From Chloroflexota bacterium (GTDB lineage: Bacteria > Chloroflexota > Limnocylindria > Limnocylindrales > CSP1-4), in NCBI GenBank assembly GCA_013696275.1, contig JACCYW010000402.1, forward strand, positions 1 to 8,479: 8,479 nucleotides of DNA, read 5' to 3'. Positions 1 to 6,137 of the stretch are shown one piece after another. Each line of letters begins with the position of its first letter. The first letter of the stretch is position 1. The position numbers and the translations under genes are program-made. The notes beneath the pieces are model-generated. The model was not told the origin of the DNA, ran no database searches, and worked only from the letters and a program-made list of their open reading frames with translations.

Positions 1-2
1 TC

Positions 3-341
3 GCCCTGGTCGCCGTTCTCCACGTCTGGTTCCTGGTCCTCGAGATGGTGATGTGGCGGAGGCCACTCGGTTTGCGCACCTTCGATCTCACGCCGGAGCG
101 CGCCGAGCTGACGGCTAGCTTGGCCGCCAATCAGGGTCTCTACAACGGTTTTCTGGCCGCGGGACTCGTCGTCGGGCTCATCGCGCCCCAGCCGACGGGG
201 TACCACTTCCAGCTGTTCTTCCTCATCTGCATGATCGTGGCCGGGCTGTTCGGGGCCGCCACCGTGTCTCGGCGCATCCTCTTCATCCAAGCGCTACCGG
301 CGACACTCGCGTTGGCCGCCGTGATCCTCGCCGGAGGTTGA
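3..341 (+). CDS. DUF1304 family integral membrane protein (5' truncated)
   Basis: The reading frame is already open at the left edge and stops at 339-341, leaving 112 residues of the C-terminal part; the true start lies outside the window. The visible protein has the DUF1304 hallmarks: a helix ending in 'FLVLEMVMWRRP', the conserved 'AANQGLYNGFLAAGL' near residues 40-54, and two further hydrophobic helices (around 'FQLFFLICMIVAGLFGAATV' and 'ALPATLALAAVILAGG'). Family members are about 115-130 residues with four membrane helices, so only a small N-terminal piece is missing. The biochemical function of DUF1304 is not established; it is a small inner-membrane protein. The protein ends 44 bases before the next start on the same strand, so read-through into the downstream gene is possible. 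Family assignment rests on the NQGLYNGFLAAGL block, which is distinctive. Confidence 0.86.
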   Translation, partial: ALVAVLHVWFLVLEMVMWRRPLGLRTFDLTPERAELTASLAANQGLYNGFLAAGLVVGLIAPQPTGYHFQLFFLICMIVAGLFGAATVSRRILFIQALPATLALAAVILAGG

Positions 342-385
342 CGGCTTCGCCCTCGTGAAGCGACCGATGGACCCGTGCTAACGCG

Positions 386-1573
386 GTGAGCGCGAGACGC
401 CTGGTCGGGCTCGAAGAACGTCGTGCGCGTCTTGGGATGAGACATCGACTGGCACCAGACACGCAGGTTTCGACCGTCGCTCAGGCTGCGGCCTCTGTCG
501 TCGTGCTCCACGCGACCGACTCCGCGAGCGTCTTCCTCCAAGCATGGGCGCGGACGCGCATACCGTCGCCGAGCGACATCGAGTGCGAGCTCTACGAGGA
601 TCGAAGCGCGCTGCGGATGCTCGCCATGCGGCGGACACTCTTCCTGGCGCCCGTCGGGGACGTCGCGATGATCCATGCGGCAGCCTCGCAGGCCATCGGT
701 CAGATCGAGCGCCGGCGCACCATGGCGATGTTCGCCGAGGGCGGCGTCGGGCCCGACCCCTCGATCCTGCTCGACGAGCTGGAGGCGGTCGGGCTGGCCG
801 CTCTGCGCGAGCGCGGCGAGGCAACGACCTCGGAGTTGACCGCACTCGACCCGCGTCTCGGCCAGAAGATCACCCTTGCTCGAGGAAAGGCTTACGAGGG
901 CACCCTGAGCGTCTCCCAAAGGGTGTTCTTCCATCTGGCGCTTGATGCCAAGATCGGCCGTGGCCGACCGCGTGGCACATGGATCGCCAGTCAGTTCCGC
1001 TGGAGCCCGATCGAGCGATGGCTGCCCGATGGTATCCCGAGCCTCCCTGTCGACGAGTCGCGCGCTGAACTGGTACGGCGCTGGCTGCGTGCATTCGGGC
1101 CGGGCACCCGCAACGACATCAAGTGGTGGACAGGCTGGACCGTGGCCGCGGTGAAGCAGGCTCTGGCGACCGTCGGGGCGGTCGAAGTCGAGGTGGATGG
1201 AACAGAGATCGGCTATTTGCTGGCTGATGACCTGGAGCCCGTCGAGCAGCCCGCCTCCTGGGTCTCGTTGCTACCCGCGCTCGACGCGACGACGATGGGC
1301 TGGGCCACCCGTGACTGGTACCTCGGACCCCACCGACCGGCGCTCTTCGACCGCAACGGTAACGCCGGCCCAACCATCTGGGTCGATGGCCGCGTGGTCG
1401 GCGGTTGGGCCCAGCGCCGGAGCGGCGAGGTCGTGCCGCGGTTGCTCGAGGATGTGGGCACGGAGACGAAGCTGCGGATCGAGCGCGAAGCAGCGCGACT
1501 GGAGGGCTGGTTGGGACCGACCCGTGTCAGTGGCAGCTTCCCGACCCCGCTCGAGATAGAGCTCCGGGTCTAG
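386..1573 (+). CDS. Winged-helix DNA-binding protein, AlkZ/YcaQ superfamily (HTH_42)
   Basis: This 395-residue protein matches the 'winged helix DNA-binding domain-containing protein' family (Pfam HTH_42). Seen: an N-terminal 'RRARLGMRHRLA' segment, 'VVVLHATDSASVFLQAWAR' (about 38-56), 'MRRTLFLAP' (81-89), 'FGPGTRNDIKWWTGWT' (237-252) and a C-terminal 'LFDRNGNAGPTIWVDGRVVGGWA' signature (320-342). Characterised superfamily members, AlkZ and YcaQ/AlkX, are DNA glycosylases that unhook alkylated or crosslinked bases using a QxQ-type motif; here the equivalent place reads LHATD, so that activity cannot be assumed. The start is GTG at 386: the frame has a stop at 356-358, the next Met is at residue 18, and the family begins close to this point. 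There is no convincing Shine-Dalgarno sequence, which fits coupling to the upstream gene or leaderless initiation. A role in DNA repair or regulation is inference. Confidence 0.88.
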   Translation: MSARRLVGLEERRARLGMRHRLAPDTQVSTVAQAAASVVVLHATDSASVFLQAWARTRIPSPSDIECELYEDRSALRMLAMRRTLFLAPVGDVAMIHAAASQAIGQIERRRTMAMFAEGGVGPDPSILLDELEAVGLAALRERGEATTSELTALDPRLGQKITLARGKAYEGTLSVSQRVFFHLALDAKIGRGRPRGTWIASQFRWSPIERWLPDGIPSLPVDESRAELVRRWLRAFGPGTRNDIKWWTGWTVAAVKQALATVGAVEVEVDGTEIGYLLADDLEPVEQPASWVSLLPALDATTMGWATRDWYLGPHRPALFDRNGNAGPTIWVDGRVVGGWAQRRSGEVVPRLLEDVGTETKLRIEREAARLEGWLGPTRVSGSFPTPLEIELRV

Positions 1574-1595
1574 GCTACGGCGACCGCGAAGTCGG

Positions 1596-1621
1596 GACCG
1601 GCGAGGACCGGTGCGCCGGTC
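1596..1621 (+). promoter_or_regulatory. Two mutually exclusive hairpins in the leader of the YbjQ gene
   Basis: Between the winged-helix stop (1573) and the YbjQ start, GACCGGCG (1596-1603) is perfectly complementary to CGCCGGTC (1614-1621), giving an 8-bp stem with a 10-base loop. A second GACCGG (1606-1611) can pair instead with CCGGTC (1616-1621), giving a 6-bp stem with a TGCG tetraloop. Both use the same 3' arm, so they compete. No T-run follows, so an ordinary intrinsic terminator is unlikely. The structure ends 9 bases before the Shine-Dalgarno of the next gene, so an effect on translation or transcript processing is possible but unproven. In DNA this GC-rich, chance pairing is a real alternative. 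Confidence 0.3.
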
Positions 1622-1630
1622 GGATATCAC

Positions 1631-1638
1631 GGAGGAGG
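1631..1638 (+). promoter_or_regulatory. Strong Shine-Dalgarno (GGAGGAGG) for the YbjQ gene
   Basis: GGAGGAGG sits just upstream of ATG 1642; the first GGAGG leaves a 6-base spacer. It fixes the start at 1642 although the frame is open upstream to 1405 within the preceding gene. Confidence 0.85.
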
Positions 1639-1641
1639 CTA

Positions 1642-2040
1642 ATGGCGACTGACACTGCTCTGGAGATGATGCGCGATGGCACGGGGACAGCGATGCTCGT
1701 CGTGACGACCCCGTATGTGACCGGCTTTCGGGTCATCGAGATGAAAGGCGAGGTGTTCGGCCTCGTGGTTCGCAGCCGCGGCCTGGGCGGCAATATCATG
1801 GCCGGCCTCCGGTCGCTGGGTGGCGGCGAGATACACGAGTACACCCAGCTCTTGGAGGAGTCCCGGCGGCAGGCGATCGAGCGCCTCATCGAGCACACGC
1901 GCCAAGTCGGAGCAAACGCTGTGCTCTCCATGCGCTTCGACAGCTCGAGCCTGGCTGACTACATGTCGGAGATCGTGGCCTACGGCACCGCCGCTATCGT
2001 CGCTTCGGACGGCGGAGGCGATACGCCCGTCGCCGACTGA
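1642..2040 (+). CDS. YbjQ / UPF0145 family protein
   Basis: A 132-residue protein of the YbjQ (UPF0145, 'heavy-metal-binding domain') family. Seen: an N-terminal 'VTTPYVTGFRVIEMKGEVFGLVV' strand pair (about 20-42), 'GNIMAGLRSLGGGEIHEYTQLLEESR' (about 49-74), then 'RQVGANAVLSMRFDSSS' (about 87-103) and a final 'VAYGTAAIVAS' strand. These are the conserved blocks of the family in order. E. coli YbjQ is about 107 residues; this one has about 16 extra N-terminal and 10 extra C-terminal residues. Structures of relatives form pentameric rings. Metal binding is a database label and no clear metal-ligand cluster (Cys or His) is visible here. The start is set by a strong Shine-Dalgarno at 1631-1638. 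It probably shares a transcript with the winged-helix gene 68 bases upstream. It stops 4 bases before the stop of the opposing methyltransferase gene, so any terminator must overlap coding sequence. Confidence 0.92.
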   Translation: MATDTALEMMRDGTGTAMLVVTTPYVTGFRVIEMKGEVFGLVVRSRGLGGNIMAGLRSLGGGEIHEYTQLLEESRRQAIERLIEHTRQVGANAVLSMRFDSSSLADYMSEIVAYGTAAIVASDGGGDTPVAD

Positions 2041-2044
2041 CCGC

Positions 2045-2707
2045 TCATCCGCCCCCGTCGCTCGAGACACTTGCGCCACCCGTCGGGCCTGGCTTCCGGG
2101 CCACGGCATGCTCGATGATGCCGAGGCTCGAGCGTGACAAGTGTTCGATGAAGAAGCCCTCACGGCGAAGATGCTCGAGCGGCTCGCGCAGCATGTGGTC
2201 GCCCTGGAAGCGGGATGTGAATATGTCGACCAGGCGCTCGATGACTCTGACCGAGCGGCGTGGACTCCGCACATGCTCCATGAGCAGGAGCTTGCCTCCC
2301 GGTCTCAGCACGCGTTTCGCCTCTCGGATGGCAGCTCGATCGTCCGGGATGGAGCACAGCGCGAGGCTGAAGATGACCGTGTCGAAGCGGCCGTCGGCAA
2401 GATCCAGCTTCTGCGCATCACCGACCGACAGGTCCACCTCACGCCCCAGCAGGACCGCCCGCTGCTTGGCTCGCCGAAGCATCTGCGGACTCAGGTCGAT
2501 GCCGGTCAAGCGCACCTCTAACGGGTACTCGGGCAGATTCAGGCCCGTGCCTATCGCGATCTCCAGTACGTCGCCCTTGGCTTGGTGACCGATCCATCGG
2601 CGTCCGTCACCCAGCATGAGCCTCTCGAAGAGGCCCATCGAGCTGTCGTACGCGCCAGCCGACCGATCCCAGTATCGGCGCACCCAGTCGGTATCCCGGT
2701 CAGCCAT
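2045..2707 (-). CDS. Class I SAM-dependent methyltransferase (UbiE/METTL7-like, Methyltransf_11)
   Basis: A 220-residue Rossmann-fold methyltransferase using S-adenosylmethionine. Seen: 'RYWDRSAGAYD' (11-21), motif I 'VLEIAIGTGLNLPEYP' (47-62), acidic 'GIDLSPQML' (69-77) contacting the SAM ribose, 'VGDAQKLDL' (95-103), 'FDTVIFSLALCSIPD' (108-122), and 'RVLRPGGKLLLMEHVRS' (132-148). 'NLPEYP', 'CSIPD' and 'LLMEHVRS' are typical of the METTL7/small phospholipid-methyltransferase-like branch rather than classical UbiE. The substrate cannot be read from sequence. The Gly/Ser-rich tail (from about 207) is probably disordered. It lies 27 bases downstream of the SRPBCC gene on the same strand, so it is probably co-transcribed with it; upstream of its ATG there is only a weak GGGGCGGG ribosome-binding sequence. 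Confidence 0.93.
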   Translation of the reverse strand: MADRDTDWVRRYWDRSAGAYDSSMGLFERLMLGDGRRWIGHQAKGDVLEIAIGTGLNLPEYPLEVRLTGIDLSPQMLRRAKQRAVLLGREVDLSVGDAQKLDLADGRFDTVIFSLALCSIPDDRAAIREAKRVLRPGGKLLLMEHVRSPRRSVRVIERLVDIFTSRFQGDHMLREPLEHLRREGFFIEHLSRSSLGIIEHAVARKPGPTGGASVSSDGGG

Positions 2708-2734
2708 CGTTGCCCGCCCCTGGACGACCGGGGC

Positions 2735-3163
2735 TCAGGCCTCCAGCACGCGCCGAAGGTCGTCCAGACTCCGTACCTCGGACTCCATCGTCTTCTGGAC
2801 GGCACTGCCGAGCAGTAGCCGCCGCAGGCCCGTCAGCCGTGCGTCAAGGGAGAACGTCAGGCGGGTGCCACCATCGACTGCTTCGAAGTCGTACCGACCA
2901 TGGGGCCGGACCGGTCCGGTGAGGGTCCGGAAGTCGAGCCGCACGTTCGGCTCGAAGACGGTGACCTCGAAGTCCGCGGCGATGCGTCGGCCCATCGGTC
3001 CTTTCACCCCTTGCGCGAACCCGGTACCGACCCCGTCGCCGGAGACCCGTTTGATATCGATGACGCTGGAGCGCCATTGCGGAGCTTTCTCGCCATCGGC
3101 GACGAAGGCAAAGACCGCCTCGACCGGGCGATCGACGGTCACGGAGTGCGTGGCTTGCAGCAT
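2735..3163 (-). CDS. SRPBCC family protein (START/Bet v1-like, polyketide cyclase_2 type)
   Basis: A 142-residue single-domain protein with the helix-grip fold pattern: 'THSVTVDRPVEAVFAFVADGEKAPQW' at the N-terminus (first strand, then helix and the conserved Trp near 30), central strands 'DFEVTVFEPNVRLDFRT' and 'RYDFEAVDGGTRLTFSLDA', and a C-terminal amphipathic helix 'MESEVRSLDDLRRVLE' closing the cavity. The family binds hydrophobic ligands in a central pocket; members range from polyketide cyclases to lipid carriers, so the ligand is unknown. An AGGAG Shine-Dalgarno 6 bases upstream (complement of 3170-3174) supports the ATG at 3163. It leads a probable two-gene unit with the methyltransferase and lies 120 bases after the exporter permease on the same strand. 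No good -35/-10 pair stands out in that gap, so a shared transcript with the exporter is possible. Confidence 0.92.
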   Translation of the reverse strand: MLQATHSVTVDRPVEAVFAFVADGEKAPQWRSSVIDIKRVSGDGVGTGFAQGVKGPMGRRIAADFEVTVFEPNVRLDFRTLTGPVRPHGRYDFEAVDGGTRLTFSLDARLTGLRRLLLGSAVQKTMESEVRSLDDLRRVLEA

Positions 3164-3169
3164 CGGATG

Positions 3170-3174
3170 CTCCT
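3170..3174 (-). promoter_or_regulatory. Shine-Dalgarno (AGGAG) for the SRPBCC gene
   Basis: On the minus strand AGGAG precedes the ATG at 3163 by 6 bases. It is one of the clearer ribosome-binding sites of the minus block and supports independent translation initiation after the 120-base gap. Confidence 0.75.
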
Positions 3175-3283
3175 GCTGATCCAGCCCGCCCGTCGACTGG
3201 AAGGTGGTTCAGCCAACCCTACACTCGACCCGCTGCGGCCGACCCGGATGCAAGCTGGGTGTCGACGACCGAAGGAACGGGTG

Positions 3284-4114
3284 TCAGCGACTGATGGAGC
3301 GGTAGCGGCGCACTCCCAGTGGGACGAAGATGGCGAGGATGATGGCGATCCAGATGAGGGTCAGCAGGATGGGCTGCTCGGCGGGGAAGCCGGTCGCGGC
3401 GAAAGGGTTGGGATTTCCCCACAGCTGACGCGTCGCGGCGGTGAGAGTGCTGACCGGATTCCACTCGGCGAAGGGCCGAAGCCAGTCGGGAAGTGTTTGC
3501 GTGGGCACGAAGACGTTGGACACGAAGGTGATGGGGAAGAGCACGGTGAACCCCACCTGTTGAGCCACTTCCACCGTTGGCACCGACAAGCCCAGCCAGA
3601 CGCCGATCCACGACATGGCGAACGCGAAGAGTAGCAGGAGCCCGACCCCGGCCAGGAACTCGACTGGTCCCGTGCGCACCGTCCACCCAACCACCAGCCC
3701 CGAAAGCATGAGCACGATGAGGATGCCGCCGTTGTAGATGACGTCCGAGAGGGTCCGACCCGTGAGCACCGCAGACCGCGCCATGGGCAGCGAGCGGAAG
3801 CGGTCGATGATGCCCTTCGTCATGTCGTCGGTGATGCCGATGGTCGTGGTGGCCGAGGCGAAGGCGATCGTCTGGGCGAATATCCCGGGCATCAGGAATT
3901 CCTTGTAGTTCCCGCCGCCCGGCAGCGGGATGGCCCCGCCGAATACGAAGGCGAAGAGCAGGACGAACATGATCGATTGCAGGATGGCGAAGATGGCCAG
4001 CTCCGGGATGCGCGGGATGCGCCTCAGGTTCCGGCCCATCACGATGAGTCCGTCCCTCACGGCTTGGCCCACACCGCCACCCGGCGCCCTGGTGGAGAGT
4101 CGAGCGGTGGTCAT
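3284..4114 (-). CDS. ABC-2 type transporter permease, DrrB-like
   Basis: This 276-residue integral membrane protein is the membrane half of an ABC exporter. Six hydrophobic segments are visible at about 38-62, 75-95, 125-144, 152-176, 185-204 and 247-268. Between the second and third lies the conserved cytoplasmic stretch 'MTKGIIDRFRSLPMARSAVL' (98-117), and near 216-232 'EWNPVSTLTAATRQLWG', both typical of the DrrB/ABC2_membrane family. Length matches DrrB-like permeases. Its ATG overlaps the stop of the ATPase gene by 4 bases (ATGA at 4111-4114), so the two are translationally coupled and should form one complex, probably a dimer of each subunit. Relatives export daunorubicin, other hydrophobic antibiotics or glycolipids; the substrate here is unknown. 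No regulator gene is adjacent. Confidence 0.95.
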   Translation of the reverse strand: MTTARLSTRAPGGGVGQAVRDGLIVMGRNLRRIPRIPELAIFAILQSIMFVLLFAFVFGGAIPLPGGGNYKEFLMPGIFAQTIAFASATTTIGITDDMTKGIIDRFRSLPMARSAVLTGRTLSDVIYNGGILIVLMLSGLVVGWTVRTGPVEFLAGVGLLLLFAFAMSWIGVWLGLSVPTVEVAQQVGFTVLFPITFVSNVFVPTQTLPDWLRPFAEWNPVSTLTAATRQLWGNPNPFAATGFPAEQPILLTLIWIAIILAIFVPLGVRRYRSISR

Positions 4115-5121
4115 GCTGGAGTCCTTCCGGCGGCTCGCTGTGCCGTGAGGCGATCCTCTTCGGTTACCGGTACCTGCTCGGCCGCATGACCGGTCAGGCT
4201 TAGGAAGACGTCATCTAGCGTAGGGCGACGAAGGCCGATGTCGTCGATCGGGATGGAGGCTTCATCCAGGTCCCGGACCAGCTGGACCAGGCGCTGGGCG
4301 CCCCCGTTGGATGGGATGGTGATCCGGCGGGTGTGCTCATCCAGTTTGTGACCGTCACCAAGCAACTGGGCCGCCTTGCCCATGTCAGAGCTGTTGCGAA
4401 CGACGACTTCGATGCGCTCCCCACCGACCTGCGACTTGAGCTCGTCGGCGGTCCCTCTGGCGATGATCTTGCCGTGGTCCACCACGGCGATGGTATGAGC
4501 CAGGGCGTCTGCTTCCTCGAGGTACTGGGTCGTGAGGAGCAGCGTGACCCCTTCGCGTACCAGGCGGCGGATCACGTCCCACATGCCGAGCCTGCTCCGC
4601 GGGTCGAGGCCGGTCGTGGGCTCGTCCAGGAAGAGCAGTCGCGGCCGGCCGATGAGCGCACTGCCAAGATCCAGCCGCCTGCGCATGCCGCCGGAGTAGG
4701 TCTTGACCGTCCTGTTGGCCGCGTCCGTGAGCTCGAACTGCTCCAGGAGCTCGTCAGCTCGCTTCCTGGCCTCCGTGGCCGGCAACTGGTAGAGCCGTCC
4801 GAACATGGTCAGGTTCTCCCGCCCCGTCAGGTTCTCATCGACCGCGGCGTATTGACCTGACAGGCCGATCACCGAGCGCAACTCCTGGGCCTCCTTCACC
4901 ACGTCGTAGCCGGCCACCGTGGCCCGCCCGGCGTCGGGGCGCAACAGCGTGGCCAGGATGCGCACGGTCGTCGTCTTACCTGCCCCGTTGGGACCAAGTA
5001 GCCCCAGCACGGTCCCTTCCTCGACGATCAGGTCGAGCCCGTCGAGCGCGCGGACCTCACTCTTGCGGGACTTGTAGACCTTGACCAGGCCTTCGGCCGT
5101 GATGGCATTCGTTTCGGGCAT
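4111..5121 (-). CDS. ABC transporter ATP-binding protein, DrrA family
   Basis: A 336-residue ATPase that powers the adjacent permease. Seen in order: Walker A 'GPNGAGKTTT' (43-52), Q-loop 'LSGQYAAVD' (87-95), ABC signature 'YSGGMRRRLDLGSAL' (142-156), Walker B 'LLFLDEPTTGLD' (162-173), and 'LLLTTQYLEEAD' (194-205). The H-loop His is Gln199 here; this Gln is usual in DrrA-type exporters and not a sign of decay. After the nucleotide-binding domain comes the DUF4162-like C-terminal region ending in 'LRRPTLDDVFLSLTGH', also a DrrA hallmark. Start at ATG 5121 gives the expected N-terminus ('ITAEGLVKVYKS'); the only upstream ribosome-binding candidate, GAAGGA, is distant (about 11-12 bases). It is the first gene of the exporter pair and is preceded by a stem-loop at 5155-5174. 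The transported compound is not predictable. Confidence 0.97.
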   Translation of the reverse strand: MPETNAITAEGLVKVYKSRKSEVRALDGLDLIVEEGTVLGLLGPNGAGKTTTVRILATLLRPDAGRATVAGYDVVKEAQELRSVIGLSGQYAAVDENLTGRENLTMFGRLYQLPATEARKRADELLEQFELTDAANRTVKTYSGGMRRRLDLGSALIGRPRLLFLDEPTTGLDPRSRLGMWDVIRRLVREGVTLLLTTQYLEEADALAHTIAVVDHGKIIARGTADELKSQVGGERIEVVVRNSSDMGKAAQLLGDGHKLDEHTRRITIPSNGGAQRLVQLVRDLDEASIPIDDIGLRRPTLDDVFLSLTGHAAEQVPVTEEDRLTAQRAAGRTPA

Positions 5122-5154
5122 CGTTGAAGAACGTCCTTCGGATCGGAGTTTGTA

Positions 5155-5174
5155 AGGCTGGGGCCGCCCAGCCT
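5155..5174 (-). terminator. Perfect 8-bp stem-loop between phosphotriesterase and exporter genes
   Basis: AGGCTGGG (5155-5162) and CCCAGCCT (5167-5174) are perfectly complementary around a 4-base loop. On the minus strand the hairpin lies 45 bases past the phosphotriesterase stop and 33 bases before the DrrA-type start, where a terminator separating two units is expected. The downstream minus-strand bases (TTACAAACT) are AT-rich but are not a true T-run, so termination may be weak or factor-assisted. It could instead be a leader hairpin of the exporter transcript. The 98-base gap otherwise holds no recognisable promoter pair. Confidence 0.45.
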
Positions 5175-5219
5175 ACCCCGAGATGCCCGATGCTGCCGCG
5201 ATTGACAGGCCAGCCGCCG

Positions 5220-6137
5220 TCAGCCGGCGCCGGTCAGAGCGCGCCGCGGGTTGTCGACCATGAGGCCCGCTATCACCTCGGCGGGGAACCCCTCTTCGGC
5301 CAGCCTCTGGCAGAAGCCGGTCTTGACGTAGGTGTATCCCGGCCCGCCCATGGCGGCCAGATCGGACCGCAAGCAGACGTCATGGGAGAGCAGGATGCGG
5401 TTCTCGAAACCGGCATCGACGAGCGCCCTTATCCAACCCACCCGCATCTCCGTGTCGTACTCGTTCCGGCCCTGGATGCAGTCGAATTGGACCCATGCTC
5501 CCTGACGCGCGAGGGCCAGGTGATACCCCGCATCAGGCACTAGGTCGCAGTGACCGATGATCACCCTTCCGGGGTCGACACCCTCCTCGGCCAGCAGATC
5601 CAGCTGAGCCACGCCGACCGGCCAGCGAGCAGCATGGGTGGTGATGGTCGCACCGGTGCGCAGATGTGCTCGAGCGGCGGCGCGGAAACAACGCTCCTCG
5701 GCGGCCGTGAGCCATCGGTCGCAGGCGATCTCGCCGATGATGCCCGCCCTGACATCGGTCCCATCGACGCCGACCTCCAGATCGCGCACGATCCCAGCGG
5801 CAAGCTCGTCGACGCTCAAGCGATCGATCTCCCTCCGGTCCAGGTAGGGCTCGCGGTAGTAGCCGGTGCCCATCACGATGCGCACGCCGGTCGCCAGACT
5901 GACCCGCCGCAGTGCCACCGGCTGGCGCCCCAGGCCGATGCTCGTGACATCCACCAATGTCGTGCCCCCGGCGGCCGCGAAACGGGCCACCTCCGAGATG
6001 GCCAGCGCCTCGTCATGCAGCAGCCCATCGCCGCGGTACTCGCGCATCAGGTCGATGAAGACGTGCTCGTGGGGCAGCACGACGCCCAGGTCCGCCGGCT
6101 CGACCGCGCCCGTCACGGTCATCACCATCGAGCTCAT
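5220..6137 (-). CDS. Phosphotriesterase-family metal-dependent hydrolase
   Basis: This 305-residue TIM-barrel amidohydrolase belongs to the phosphotriesterase (PTE/PHP) family. Metal-ligand motifs are all visible: 'LPHEHVFID' (His23, His25), 'GIIGEIA' (Glu136, bridging position), 'TTHAA' (His168), 'IIGHCD' (His196) and 'LLSHDVC' (Asp253). Classical phosphotriesterases and the related lactonases carry a carboxylated Lys at the bridging position; here it is Glu, as in E. coli PHP-type members, so organophosphate hydrolysis or quorum lactonase activity should not be assumed. The preferred start is ATG 6137, which overlaps the signal peptidase stop by 4 bases (ATGA, 6134-6137); longer in-frame extension to 6212 would overlap that gene by 79 bases and adds no conserved sequence, and later ATGs at 6128 and 6122 are possible. 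The natural substrate is unknown. No signal peptide is seen, so it is probably cytosolic. Confidence 0.94.
   Translation of the reverse strand: MSSMVMTVTGAVEPADLGVVLPHEHVFIDLMREYRGDGLLHDEALAISEVARFAAAGGTTLVDVTSIGLGRQPVALRRVSLATGVRIVMGTGYYREPYLDRREIDRLSVDELAAGIVRDLEVGVDGTDVRAGIIGEIACDRWLTAAEERCFRAAARAHLRTGATITTHAARWPVGVAQLDLLAEEGVDPGRVIIGHCDLVPDAGYHLALARQGAWVQFDCIQGRNEYDTEMRVGWIRALVDAGFENRILLSHDVCLRSDLAAMGGPGYTYVKTGFCQRLAEEGFPAEVIAGLMVDNPRRALTGAG

Noticed and set aside
140..934. Long minus-strand open frame (264 codons) opposite the DUF1304 and winged-helix genes.
   Set aside because: It has Arg/Ser/Pro-rich composition typical of antisense frames in high-GC DNA, crosses two well-supported genes and has no recognisable domain.
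3216..3253. Minus-strand TTGCAT and TAGGGT as a promoter for the SRPBCC gene.
   Set aside because: The elements are 26 bases apart, too far for a standard sigma-70 type promoter.
2900..3634. 244-codon plus-strand open frame opposite the SRPBCC and permease genes.
   Set aside because: It is antisense to two genes with clear family signatures, and its own translation is Gly/Glu/Arg-rich with no domain.
4520..4531. Gln in place of the H-loop His in the ABC ATPase (TTQYLEEAD), possibly a dead ATPase.
   Set aside because: This Gln is common in functional DrrA-type ATPases; Walker A, Walker B and the signature are intact.
5202..5207. TTGACA on the plus strand as a -35 box.
   Set aside because: It points into the antisense strand of the phosphotriesterase gene, and no plus-strand gene follows.
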